64,000 bases of DNA, taken from the NCBI RefSeq assembly GCF_007829875.1, contig NZ_VIWV01000001.1, positions 4,496,501-4,560,500 on the forward strand, given 5' to 3'. Positions 24,159-33,356 of the stretch are shown in pieces. The stretch's first letter is position 1. Each line of letters begins with the position of its first letter. The notes below the pieces were generated by a model. That model saw nothing but the letters and a program-made list of their open reading frames with translations, did no database searches and was not told where the DNA came from. This DNA comes from Streptomyces capillispiralis (GTDB taxonomy: Bacteria; Actinomycetota; Actinomycetes; Streptomycetales; Streptomycetaceae). A program made the translations under genes and the position numbers.

Positions 24159-25451
24159 TCAGTCGTTCGGGGTTCGTGTCACGCGTACCCGGTACTTCTC
24201 CGCTTCCGCCGTCACCACCGTCACCTTGATGCCGGTCCGGCGGTCCAGGAAGGTCTCGCCCGGGGTGAAGGTCGCGTCGGAGAGTTCCGCGTGGACGTTG
24301 GGGGTGCGGGTGCAGCCGCCGCTGTCGCGGCGGGAGTCGTAGACGGTGATCGGGCCCATGCCCGTGTCGACGTCCGCGTCGACGCGGTAGATCAGGATGC
24401 CGGGGCGGCACACCGCGTCGTCGTTGCCGGCGCGGGTGCGCAGTTCGACGGCGTAGCCGGAGTGGGCGTCCAGGGGGACGAAGACGAGTTTCGGGCCACC
24501 GGTGCGGGCCAGCGGGGTCAGCGTGTACTCCTTCGTCCCCGTGCCGGCCGCGCAGCCGACCTGGTCCGCGTCCAGCCAGCCCAGCTTCCACTTGTGCCAG
24601 GCGAGGAGGTCGTTGTTGGCGCCCCAGTCCTCGCTCATGATGTCCCAGTGGCCGACCGCGCCGCCGCCCTCGGCGGTGTAGAGGTCGGGCAGGCCGAAGA
24701 CGTGGCCGTTCTCGTGCGGCAGGACGCGGTAGCCGGTGCGGTCGTAGGAGCCGGAGCCGTCGTCCTGGCGGGAGTAGACGAAGGACGCGTTGGCGACGGG
24801 GACGCCGTCCGCGGTCGGGGCCTCCCTGTTGCCGGCGAAGGTGACGGACAGGACCGTGTCCAGGGCGGCGGGGCCGGCGTTGGGGGTCACCAGCACGTTC
24901 AGCAGGTCGTACGCCTGGAAGTCCACCTTGTGGTCGGCCTCGGCCACGATGTCGCGGACCAGTTCGCGGTAGCCGGGGTCGAAGGGGGCGCCGCGCTCTA
25001 TGCCGTACTCCCGGAAGGACTTGGGCATGCGCAGCCAGTCGGGTACGGGGATCTCGGGGCGGTAGTCGAGGCGGCCGTAGGAACTGGTGGTGAACCAGTC
25101 GCGGGTCTTCGGGAAGAACTCCCGGTAGCGGTCGAGGGCGTCGCCCTCGCCGGGCGCGTCCGAGAAGTCGATCATCAGGGTGAGGGCGCGGACCGTGCCG
25201 GTGGAGCGGGTGTAACCGGGGTCCGTGGGGATGCCCTCGGACATCTGGACCTCGCCGTCGCCGTCGATCATGCAGGGGCCGTGCGCGGAGGTGCGGGACG
25301 GGGCGCTGGGTCCCGCGCCGGGGACGGAGGTGCCGGGGGAGAGGCGGCCGTTGCCGGCCGAGGTGCTCACCGCGAGGGTCAGGGCGGTCACCGATGCCAG
25401 GGCGGCCAGGCGGCGCGGGGATATCCGGCGTCGGCTCGGCTGCGGCTGCAT
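24159..25451 (-). CDS. Secreted M6-type (immune inhibitor A-like) metalloprotease
   Basis: The 430-residue protein has a signal peptide (SRRRISPRRLAALASVTALTL then AVSTSAG) and a zinc site HENGHVFGLPDL with His246 (HExxHxxG/D). VGHWDIMSEDWGANN provides the Met-turn-like region, followed by LLAWHKWKLGWL, typical of the M6 metalloprotease domain. Residues RALTLMIDFSDAPGEGD mark the start of the catalytic domain. ATG 25451 has GGAGG six bases upstream. It is probably an extracellular protease with a beta-sandwich C-terminal part. It is monocistronic and lies 106 bases from tRNA-Arg. Confidence 0.9.
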   Translation of the reverse strand: MQPQPSRRRISPRRLAALASVTALTLAVSTSAGNGRLSPGTSVPGAGPSAPSRTSAHGPCMIDGDGEVQMSEGIPTDPGYTRSTGTVRALTLMIDFSDAPGEGDALDRYREFFPKTRDWFTTSSYGRLDYRPEIPVPDWLRMPKSFREYGIERGAPFDPGYRELVRDIVAEADHKVDFQAYDLLNVLVTPNAGPAALDTVLSVTFAGNREAPTADGVPVANASFVYSRQDDGSGSYDRTGYRVLPHENGHVFGLPDLYTAEGGGAVGHWDIMSEDWGANNDLLAWHKWKLGWLDADQVGCAAGTGTKEYTLTPLARTGGPKLVFVPLDAHSGYAVELRTRAGNDDAVCRPGILIYRVDADVDTGMGPITVYDSRRDSGGCTRTPNVHAELSDATFTPGETFLDRRTGIKVTVVTAEAEKYRVRVTRTPND

Positions 25452-25718
25452 GCGGGGACCTCCGCTCCACACGGCAGCCGCCGGTTCCCGACTGCACCCT
25501 CTCGATCACCCTGCGTCGACGGGTGCGCGGACGCTCGCTGGAAGGGCCGATCGTGGGGCGGACCCGGTCCGGGGTGTGTGAGGCGGGTCACAGGAGAAGG
25601 TGCCGGGGGCGGGAAATAACCGGGGATCGTTTCCCCGTTTACACCTGTGTCCGCGCGAAACGGGGATTCCTTCCCCGGATCGCAGAGGGTGCCACCCCCG
25701 GCCCGCCGGACACGGGCA

Positions 25719-25770
25719 GAACGCCGGAGAACGCCGGAACGCCGGCAGAACGCCGGCGGAACGCCGGCAG
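25719..25770. repeat. Short imperfect repeats of GAACGCCGG
   Basis: Five copies of AACGCCGG spaced 8 to 11 bases apart lie in the 457-base gap between the M6 protease and TetR genes. The rest of the gap (25452-25908) shows no gene. The copies could be a repeat-slippage product or regulator half-sites. Confidence 0.5.
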
Positions 25771-25908
25771 GACACCAGCAGGACCGGGCAACACCCCCGG
25801 GATGTCCACCGGCCTTCCGGGACACCCGAGAGACTCAGGACACCCCGAGGCTCTCGGACACCGACAGAACCACAGCAAGCAACCGCCACAGCAACCGAGG
25901 AGTGCACC

Positions 25909-26550
25909 GTGCAGACCGCGACCCCCGTAGCGCGCAAGATGCCTCGGCCCCGTGCCGACGCGCTGCGCAACCGGGAGCGGATCGTCACCGCCGCCCGCGA
26001 GATGTTCGTCGAGTTCGGGCCGGACGTGCCGCTCGACGAGGTCGCCCGCCGGGCCGGCGTCGGCAATGCCACGGTGTACCGCAACTTCCCCGACCGCGAC
26101 GCACTGGTGCGTGAGGTCGTCTGCTCCGTGATGGACCGTACGGTGCGGGCGGCCGAGCTGGCGCTCGCCGAGTCGGGGGACGCCTTCGAAGCGCTGGAGC
26201 GCTTCGCGCACACGGCCGCCGACGAGCGGATCAGTGCCCTGTGCCCGATGGTCTCCAGCACCTTCGACCGGCACCACCCCGATCTGGAGGACGCGCGCAG
26301 GCGTGCCGAGAGCCTCGTCGCACAGCTGATGGACCGCGCCAAGGCGGCCGGCCAGCTCCGTGCCGACGTGGAGTACGGCGATCTGATGGTGGGCGTCGCC
26401 CAGCTGAGCCGGCCCCCGGCCGGTACCGGCTGTATGAACGCCGACCGCTTCGTCCACCGTCATCTTCAGCTGTTCCTGGACGGGATGCGGGCCCCTGCCC
26501 GGACCGCCCTGCCGGGCGCGGCCGTGACCGTGGAGGACCTGCGCCGCTGA
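25909..26550 (+). CDS. TetR-family repressor, probably of the adjacent DHA2 exporter
   Basis: The 213-residue TetR protein has the helix-turn-helix at about 15-60: RNRERIVTAAREMFVEFGPD, then VPLDEVARRAGVGNATVYRNFPDRDALVREV. The C-terminal ligand domain belongs to the SACE_7040/TetR_C_33-like group (GVAQLSRPPAGTGCMNADRFVHRHLQLFLDGM). GTG 25909 follows GAGGAG. It is upstream of and in the same direction as the DHA2 exporter, with 302 bases between, and this arrangement is typical for drug-sensing repressors. The gap carries repeated GATCGCC sequences that could be its operators. Confidence 0.9.
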   Translation: MQTATPVARKMPRPRADALRNRERIVTAAREMFVEFGPDVPLDEVARRAGVGNATVYRNFPDRDALVREVVCSVMDRTVRAAELALAESGDAFEALERFAHTAADERISALCPMVSSTFDRHHPDLEDARRRAESLVAQLMDRAKAAGQLRADVEYGDLMVGVAQLSRPPAGTGCMNADRFVHRHLQLFLDGMRAPARTALPGAAVTVEDLRR

Positions 26551-26594
26551 GCCACCCCTGACCGTCCACCGCCCGTCCTGATACCGGATCAGCC

Positions 26595-26690
26595 CGATCG
26601 CCGAACGCCGATCGCCGGGGTCATGTGATCGCCAGGATCACGCCAGGATCACCCCGTCACGAGGAGCGAGCTGATCGTGTCGATCGCCTG
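26595..26690. repeat. Iterated GATCGCC / GGATCAC sequences upstream of the exporter
   Basis: GATCGCC occurs four times between 26595 and 26690, with two GGATCAC copies between them. This lies in the 302-base gap before the exporter. Three tandem CATCACCGG-like units follow at about 26705-26735. They may be TetR operator sites. No gene is seen in the gap. Confidence 0.4.
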
Positions 26691-26852
26691 ACCATCTGCA
26701 TCTGTCACTCACATCACCGGCATCACCGGCATCACCCGCATCGCGGGTGCCGAGGCCTACGGCCGTCCCCTGGGCGCGTCGTTGCCTGAAGACACCCGAT
26801 TTTTCGCTACAGAGTCCTGATTACCGTCACAAGCTCCGAAGTGGGTACCCCC

Positions 26853-28397
26853 ATGTCTGCAACAGCCGCACCGGCCGGCAAGGCCGTCGGCGCCGTCCCC
26901 GACGCCAACCGCTGGAAAGCGCTCGTCTTCATCGCGCTCGCCCAGCTGATGGTCGTCCTGGACGCCACCATCGTGAACATCGCCCTGCCCTCCGCCCAGC
27001 AGGACCTGGGCATCTCGGACGGCAACCGCCAGTGGGTGGTCACCGCCTACGCCCTCGCCTTCGGCGGGCTGCTGCTGTTCGGCGGCCGTATAGCGGACCT
27101 GTGGGGACGCAAGCGGGCCTTCGTGCTCGGTCTGGGCGGGTTCGCCGTGGCCTCCGCCCTCGGTGGCGCGGCCACCAACGAGGCCATGATGTTCGGCGCC
27201 CGTGCCCTCCAGGGCGTGTTCGGCGCGCTGCTCGCGCCGGCCGCGCTGTCCCTGCTCGCGGTGATGTTCACCGACGGCAAGGAGCGCGCCAAGGCGTTCG
27301 GCATCTACGGCGCGATCGCCGGTGGCGGTGGCGCCGTCGGTCTGATCCTCGGCGGTTTCCTCACCGAGTACCTGGACTGGCGCTGGACGTTCTTCGTGAA
27401 CATCCCGTTCGCCGTGGTCGCCGCGGCCGGCGCGTACTTCGTCATCCGTGAGCCCGAGGGCAGCCGCAACCGGTCGCCGCTGGACATCCCCGGTGTGGTG
27501 CTGTCGACCGTCGGTCTGGTCGCGCTGGTCTACGGCTTCACCCGCGCGGAGTCCGAGGGCTGGAGCGACTCCCTCACGATCGGCATGTTCGTCGCCTCCG
27601 CCGTGCTGCTCGCCGCGTTCGTGGCCGTCGAGGCCAAGGTCAAGGCGCCGCTGCTGCCGCTGCGCGTGATCACCGAGCGCAACCGCGGAGGCATCTACCT
27701 CTCGCTGGGCCTCGCCATCATCGCGATGTTCGGCCTGTTCCTCTTCCTGACGTACTACCTCCAGGTCGTGCAGGGCTACTCGCCGGTGAAGACCGGCTTC
27801 GCCTTCCTGCCGATGATCGCGGGCATGATCACGGGCTCCACCCAGATCGGCACCCGGCTGATGACCCGGGTCGCGCCCCGGCTGCTGATGGGCCCCGGCT
27901 TCCTGGTCGCCGCGCTCGGCATGCTGCTGCTGACCCAGCTGGAGATCGACACCTCGTACGCGGCCGTCCTGCTGCCCGGCATGCTGCTGCTCGGCCTCGG
28001 CATGGGTACGGCGTTCATGCCGGCCATGTCGCTGGCCACCCTGGGCGTCGAGCCGCGGGACTCCGGCGTCGCCTCCGCGATGGTCAACACCTCGCAGCAG
28101 GTGGGCGGCGCCATCGGTACGGCCCTGCTGAACACGATCGCGGCCTCGGCCACCACGTCCTACATCACCGACCACATCGGCGGCGCCACCAGCCCGGCCC
28201 AGCAGCAGCTGGTCCAGCTCGAGGGGCAGGTGCAGGGCTACACCAGCGCGATCTGGTTCGCCGTCGGGATCCTGGTGGCGGCCGCGGCCATCGCTATGAC
28301 CTTCATCAACGCCGGCCGGCCGGCCGACACCGTGGTCACCGGGTCCGCCGACGAGACGGCCGGGGACGAGCTCCCGATCCCGGTGGTCGCCCACTGA
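26853..28397 (+). CDS. DHA2-family (EmrB/QacA type) MFS drug exporter
   Basis: The 514-residue protein has 14 predicted membrane helices. Signatures are VFIALAQLMVVLDATIVNIALPS in helix 1, GGRIADLWGRKRAFVLGL (motif A), GIYGAIAGGGGAVGLILGGFLTEYLDWRWTFFVNIP (motif C, the antiporter motif) and MFLTYYLQVVQGYSP-like helix 8. It is a proton-driven exporter of hydrophobic drugs or an endogenous metabolite. ATG 26853 is preferred; GTG 26841 is an in-frame alternative. It is regulated presumably by the TetR upstream. A perfect terminator lies downstream. Confidence 0.93.
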   Translation: MSATAAPAGKAVGAVPDANRWKALVFIALAQLMVVLDATIVNIALPSAQQDLGISDGNRQWVVTAYALAFGGLLLFGGRIADLWGRKRAFVLGLGGFAVASALGGAATNEAMMFGARALQGVFGALLAPAALSLLAVMFTDGKERAKAFGIYGAIAGGGGAVGLILGGFLTEYLDWRWTFFVNIPFAVVAAAGAYFVIREPEGSRNRSPLDIPGVVLSTVGLVALVYGFTRAESEGWSDSLTIGMFVASAVLLAAFVAVEAKVKAPLLPLRVITERNRGGIYLSLGLAIIAMFGLFLFLTYYLQVVQGYSPVKTGFAFLPMIAGMITGSTQIGTRLMTRVAPRLLMGPGFLVAALGMLLLTQLEIDTSYAAVLLPGMLLLGLGMGTAFMPAMSLATLGVEPRDSGVASAMVNTSQQVGGAIGTALLNTIAASATTSYITDHIGGATSPAQQQLVQLEGQVQGYTSAIWFAVGILVAAAAIAMTFINAGRPADTVVTGSADETAGDELPIPVVAH

Positions 28398-28539
28398 CGG
28401 TGCCGGTCCGCCGCCGCACTCCCGCGGCGGCCCCGGCCACCGGCAGCCGTACGCCGCCCGCGATGGCCCTGACCGTCGTCGGCCGTACGCCGTCCGCGGT
28501 GGTTCCGATTGCCGACGGCCCTACGCCTCCGGTGCTCGG

Positions 28540-28638
28540 CCGTCGGCAGCCGTAAGCCTCTGGTGGTTCCGGCCGTCGGCAGTCGTAAGCCTCTGGAGGT
28601 TCCGGCCGTCGGCAGTCGTAAGCCTCCGGTGGTTCCGG
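28540..28638. repeat. 33-base tandem repeat, three units
   Basis: Three consecutive 33-base units starting CCGTCGGCAG (28540, 28573, 28606), differing at a few positions, with a partial fourth at 28639 and a degenerate copy before. They lie in the convergent gap between the exporter and MarR genes and have no gene function that I can see. Confidence 0.85.
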
Positions 28639-28684
28639 CCGTCGGCCGCTGACGGACCCGGTCCGCCGTACCCCTTCGGGCCAC

Positions 28685-28720
28685 CCGTGCGGACGGGGAG
28701 GGGACGCCCCGTCCGCACGG
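28685..28720. terminator. Convergent terminator
   Basis: CCGTGCGGACGGGG (28685-28698) pairs perfectly with CCCCGTCCGCACGG (28707-28720), with an 8-base loop, between the exporter and MarR genes. Confidence 0.8.
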
Positions 28721-28747
28721 CTTCCAGGACCTGCCCCGGCTTCCGCG

Positions 28748-29263
28748 TCAGCGGAGCCAGGGCAGGTCCGCACCCGCTTCGCTCGGCTGAAGTCCCTCGG
28801 CGACGATCGTCATGATCTCGCCGAGGGACTTCTGCTGTTCCGGGGTGAGCCGGTCGAAGACGGCCTGGCGTACGGCGTCCACATGGCCGGGCGCGTGCCG
28901 GCGCAGCACCTCGTGGCCCTCGTCCGTCAGCACCGCGAACTGGCCGCGCTTGTCGGAGGGGCAGTCCTCCCGGCGTACCCAGCCGTTCTTCTCCAGGCGG
29001 GCGACGGCGTGCGAGAGGCGGGAGCGGGTGATCTTCGCGGACATCGCCAGCTCCGTCATGCGCAGCCGCCGGCGCGGGGACTCGGCGAGCTTGACCAGCA
29101 GGCCGTAGTAGACGTGCGGCATTCCCGCGTCACGCTGGAGCTGGCGGTCGAGGTGGTCTTCCAGGAGGGTGGCGGCCTCGATGTACGAGCGCCAGACACG
29201 CTGCTCCTCGTCCGTGAGCCAGCGAGGTTCGTCGGCGTGTGCCGATGCGGGTGCCGTCTTCAT
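28748..29263 (-). CDS. MarR-family repressor
   Basis: The 171-residue protein has a MarR winged helix: MPHVYYGLLVKLAESPRRRLRMTELAMSAKITRSRLSHAVARLEKNGWVRRE, the acidic wing CPSDKRGQFAVLTDEG, and flanking dimer helices. ATG 29263 is chosen; upstream codons look non-coding. It is divergent from the DODA dioxygenase gene and very probably represses it, releasing DNA on binding a phenolic ligand. The intergenic region has an ACTGTACG / CGTACAGT inverted pair. Confidence 0.9.
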   Translation of the reverse strand: MKTAPASAHADEPRWLTDEEQRVWRSYIEAATLLEDHLDRQLQRDAGMPHVYYGLLVKLAESPRRRLRMTELAMSAKITRSRLSHAVARLEKNGWVRREDCPSDKRGQFAVLTDEGHEVLRRHAPGHVDAVRQAVFDRLTPEQQKSLGEIMTIVAEGLQPSEAGADLPWLR

Positions 29264-29270
29264 GTACTCC

Positions 29271-29317
29271 ACTGTACGACCGACCTCCTTGAAGGTTAAA
29301 CAAACGGGGCGTACAGT
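29271..29317. promoter_or_regulatory. Candidate MarR operator region
   Basis: ACTGTACG (29271-29278) and CGTACAGT (29310-29317) form an inverted repeat around an AT-rich core with TTGAAGGTTAAACAAAC, between the divergent MarR and dioxygenase starts. Confidence 0.35.
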
Positions 29318-29402
29318 CGTGAGTGGAAGTTGAGAGTTCAAGCAAGCTGGGTATGAAGCGCCCGGCTCCAGGGAACTCGCCCCGTCGAAGGGAGCCGCCG
29401 TC

Positions 29403-30188
29403 GTGACCGCCGCCACCCAGGAGCGCATGCCCGCCCTCTACCTCAGCCACGGCGCCCCGCCCCTGGCCGACGACCCCGTCTGGCCCGGTGAACTGGCCGC
29501 CTGGTCGGCCGGCCTGCCCCGCCCGAAGGCGATCCTCGTCGTCTCGGCCCACTGGGAGGAGGCCCCGCTCGCCCTCGGCGCCACCGAGACGGTCCCCCTC
29601 GTCTACGACTTCTGGGGCTTCCCGGAGCACTACTACCAGGTCACCTACGGCGCCCCGGGCGCCCCCGCGCTCGCCGACTCGGTGCGCAAGCTGCTGCGCG
29701 CCCCCGGCATCCCCGTGCAGGACGTCCCCGACCGGGGCCTGGACCACGGCGCCTACGTCCCGCTGGTCGAGATGTTCCCGGAGGCCGACATCCCGGTGCT
29801 CCAGGTGTCCATGCCGACGCTGGACCCGGTGCGGCTGATGGAGATCGGGCGCCGGCTCGCGCCGCTGCGCGACGAGGGCGTACTGATCATCGGCTCCGGG
29901 TTCTTCACCCACAACCTGGCCGCACTGCGGCAGGGCGGCATCCCGGCCTGGTCGGCGGAGTTCGACGACTGGGGCCGGCGCGCGCTGGAGACCGGTGACG
30001 TGGACGCACTGCTCGACTTCACCCGCAAGTCCCCGGCGGGCCTGCTCGCCCACCCGCGCACCGAGCACTTCGCCCCGCTCTTCGTGACCATGGGCGCCGC
30101 GGACGCCGCCGGTGAGCTGGGGGAACAGAAGTCCGTGATCGACGGGTTCTGGATGGGGCTGGCGAAGCGGTCGGTGCAGTTCGGCTGA
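29403..30188 (+). CDS. DODA-type (class III) extradiol ring-opening dioxygenase
   Basis: The 261-residue protein is of the YgiD / 4,5-DOPA dioxygenase family. Likely metal ligands are His16 (YLSHGAPPL), the His in ILVVSAHWEE, and later His in GSGFFTHNLAAL. GLDHGAYVPLVEMFPEAD and HPRTEHFAPLFVTMGAAD complete the family pattern. The family opens catechol-type rings next to the hydroxyls using Zn or Fe(II). GTG 29403 follows GAAGGGA. It is divergent from MarR, which likely controls it. The physiological substrate is unknown. Confidence 0.93.
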   Translation: MTAATQERMPALYLSHGAPPLADDPVWPGELAAWSAGLPRPKAILVVSAHWEEAPLALGATETVPLVYDFWGFPEHYYQVTYGAPGAPALADSVRKLLRAPGIPVQDVPDRGLDHGAYVPLVEMFPEADIPVLQVSMPTLDPVRLMEIGRRLAPLRDEGVLIIGSGFFTHNLAALRQGGIPAWSAEFDDWGRRALETGDVDALLDFTRKSPAGLLAHPRTEHFAPLFVTMGAADAAGELGEQKSVIDGFWMGLAKRSVQFG

Positions 30189-30270
30189 CGGTGCGCGGAG
30201 GGCCGCCGGCCTTCCGGCGGTCGGCGGGCGCGTGCCCCCATGCGCCTCGCCCGTTCCGTCCGCCGGTCGG

Positions 30271-30789
30271 CTAGAGCGGCTTCTCGTACCAGGCCACGTC
30301 CCACCAGCGGCCGAACTTGCGGCCCACCTCACGGTACGTGCCGACGTGCCGGAAGCCGAAGCGCTCGTGCAGTCGCGTCGAGGCGGCGTTCGGCTGGGCG
30401 ATACCGGCGTAGGCGCGGTGCAGGTCCTCGTCCGCCAGGGCGTCGAAGAGGGCCTGGTAGAGCAGCGTGCCGATGCCGCGCCGGCCGACGTCCGGGGCGA
30501 CGTAGACCGTCGTCTCCACGGAGGTCGCGTAGGCGGGCTTGGGACGGAAGGGGTTGGACGTGGCGTACCCCAGGATCCGCCGCGGGTCGGCGCCCGTGGC
30601 AACCATCAGGCGGTGGGGGCCGTCTACAGGGTGGGAGAGCAGCCAAGGGCGGCGCTCCGCCGGGGTGAACGGCACCGTGTCAAATGTGATCGCCGTCTCA
30701 CGCACGTAGTGGTTGTAGAGGTCGGTGAGGGCCGTCAGATCGCCCTCCCCGCCCGGCCTGACCTGGACCTCCGCGTGCTCCGACGGCAT
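30271..30789 (-). CDS. GNAT acetyltransferase of the phosphinothricin type
   Basis: The 172-residue GNAT contains LTDLYNHYVRETAITFDTVPFT, TTVYVAPDVGRRGIGTLLYQALF (acetyl-CoA loop RRGIGT), and NAASTRLHERFGFRHVGTYREVGRKFGRWWDVAWYEK, the pattern of Pat/Bar and YncA-like enzymes. These acetylate phosphinothricin, methionine sulfone or similar amino acids. Which of these is not clear from sequence. ATG 30789 follows GGAGGGGG. It is divergent from hrdD. Confidence 0.9.
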   Translation of the reverse strand: MPSEHAEVQVRPGGEGDLTALTDLYNHYVRETAITFDTVPFTPAERRPWLLSHPVDGPHRLMVATGADPRRILGYATSNPFRPKPAYATSVETTVYVAPDVGRRGIGTLLYQALFDALADEDLHRAYAGIAQPNAASTRLHERFGFRHVGTYREVGRKFGRWWDVAWYEKPL

Positions 30790-30849
30790 CGCGCCCCCCT
30801 CCGTGGCCGGACAGGGTACTGCATGATCGGAAAAATCGAGGGGCGGGTT

Positions 30850-30876
30850 GGGAATTCTGTCCGGATTCCAGTCGTT
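30850..30876 (+). promoter_or_regulatory. Sigma-R-type promoter of hrdD
   Basis: GGGAAT (30850-30855), exactly 18 bases, then GTT (30874-30876) fits the sigma-R consensus GGAAT-N18-GTT. Sigma-R controls the thiol-oxidative stress response, and hrdD of S. coelicolor is known to be read from ECF-sigma promoters including a sigma-R one. It lies about 105 bases before the hrdD start. Confidence 0.75.
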
Positions 30877-30982
30877 GTTTCCTACGGATGCGGGCACCCG
30901 ACCAGAGTCCGGAGAGACCCTGAAGACCGTGCCGAGCGTCCGCAGGACCACCCGCTGACCTCATCATCGCAAGGGAGCACGC

Positions 30983-31981
<999 letters not shown>

Positions 31982-32501
31982 CATCCGCCGCAGGCGGGGT
32001 AGCGTGACGCGCCGGTGTACCGCGCGCCTTCGACGCGGTAGCGTGCCGCGCGGTGCCCAAGAGGTAGCGTGAGGTGCGGACTCGGTGCGGTGGCGTGAGG
32101 CGACGGCGTGAAGTGGGGGTGCGGCACGGTGGTGCGAAGCGACCGGCCGCGTGCGCCGGGTGGCGAAAGACCGCGCAAAACATGGCCGTTGTCCGCCGCT
32201 TCAACCCGGTGGGCTCCGGGAACAAGAATGCAGAGCCCAGGAGTTCGGATCCCGAGCCCAGGAGTTCGGGTCCCGGGGGCCTGAGCCCTCTGGATCTTGA
32301 GCCTGCTGGGCCAATGAGAGCCACGTCCCGACGCACAACCCCCCCCGGCGCCGGGACTTCCCAAGGCCGGGTTCGGCGCCCCTCCCCCCGGGCGCCGGGC
32401 CCGGCTTTCTCATGTCCGGTGTCAGCGGGCCACCCCGAACCTGAACCCCGGGGTGGCCCGCCAGATGGCAGATTGTGCCACATGGGCATAGCCTGCCGGG
32501 C
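31982..32501. other. Long intergenic region with GGTAGCGTG repeats and a hairpin
   Basis: No gene is supported in these 520 bases. GGTAGCGTG occurs at 31998, 32037 and 32063, with a GGTGGCGTG copy at 32089. A direct repeat of CCCAGGAGTTCGG occurs near 32235-32270. A perfect 13-base inverted repeat, GCGGGCCACCCCG (32425-32437) with CGGGGTGGCCCGC (32449-32461), lies 41 bases before the TetR start and could be a terminator for upstream reading or a regulatory site. Confidence 0.6.
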
Positions 32502-33308
32502 GTGAGCAGCACCACCCCGACGCCCCCTCCTCCGCCTTCCGCGCCTCCCGCGGTCTCGCTGACCGAACGGCGCAAGGCCGAGACCCGTATGGAGATCGCC
32601 CGCGCGGCGGCCGGTCTCTTCGTCCGGCAGGGCCTGCGGGCCACCCGGGCCGAGGACATCGCCCAGGCCGCCGGCATCGCACCGCGCACCTTCTACCGCT
32701 ACTTCGCCAGCAAGGAAGAGGCCATCGGCCCGCTCTACGCGGCCGGCGCCCAGCGCTGGGTGGAGGCGGTGCGCGCCGCACCCGCCGAGCTGCCCCTGCC
32801 GCGGGTCCTGGAGGACGCCGTGCGCCACACGCTGACGCCCGGCGTCGGAGTGTCGGCCGCGTCGTGGAACTGGGCGCGCACCCTGATCCGGCTGGCGGAG
32901 GCGAACCCGGCCCTGCGCAGGGTGTGGGCCGAGGCATGCCAGGCGTCGGAGCGGAATCTGACGGTGGCGCTGGAGGAGCGGCTGACGGCCGGTCAGGCCC
33001 CGCACGGCAGCGACAACGTTGCCGACCTCGTCGCGGACCGCGCTGCCGACCTTGTCGCGGACGGTGGTGCCGACCTCGTCGCCGATCGTGCTGCCGACCC
33101 CGTCGCCGACCGCGCCCGGTTGTGCTTCGCCGCGGCCGTCGCGAGCGCGGCCGTGCGCACGGCCATGGAGAGCTGGGCGGCGGGTGACGGCCCGCCCGAG
33201 GGCCCGGGAGGACCGGTCGAACTGGCGGTGGGCAACCTGGAGGCGCTGCGGGACTTCCCGTGGGGTGAGATGGCAGGCCCCGGACGGCAGCCTGACGTCA
33301 TGTCATGA
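32502..33308 (+). CDS. TetR-family regulator with an internal Asp/Ala repeat
   Basis: The 268-residue protein has an N-terminal Pro-rich tail (STTPTPPPPPSAPPAV) and the TetR helix-turn-helix RMEIARAAAGLFVRQGLRATRAEDIAQAAGIAPRTFYRYFASKEEAI. The ligand domain contains LVADRAAD-type repeats at about residues 173-205, encoded by four 24-base units. The insertion falls in the middle of the ligand-binding domain and makes the protein longer than typical TetR members (about 200 residues). GTG 32502 is likely; an ATG 9 codons upstream is the alternative. The regulated gene is unknown. Confidence 0.85.
   Translation: MSSTTPTPPPPPSAPPAVSLTERRKAETRMEIARAAAGLFVRQGLRATRAEDIAQAAGIAPRTFYRYFASKEEAIGPLYAAGAQRWVEAVRAAPAELPLPRVLEDAVRHTLTPGVGVSAASWNWARTLIRLAEANPALRRVWAEACQASERNLTVALEERLTAGQAPHGSDNVADLVADRAADLVADGGADLVADRAADPVADRARLCFAAAVASAAVRTAMESWAAGDGPPEGPGGPVELAVGNLEALRDFPWGEMAGPGRQPDVMS
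33021..33116 (+). repeat. 24-base tandem repeat inside the TetR gene
   Basis: There are four in-frame units of 24 bases: GCCGACCTCGTCGCGGACCG plus CGCT, then three variants. They encode A-D-L-V-A-D-R-A. Copy-number change would stay in frame and alter the length of the ligand domain. Confidence 0.9.
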
Positions 33309-33356
33309 GCCGGTACCCACGCCCACGCCCACGCCTGTGCCCGTGCCTGTTCCCGT

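Noticed and set aside
26671..26695. Tiny leader peptide (GTG TCG ATC GCC TGA) behind GAGGAG
   Set aside because: Four codons with loose spacing occur easily by chance within the repeated GATCGCC motifs.
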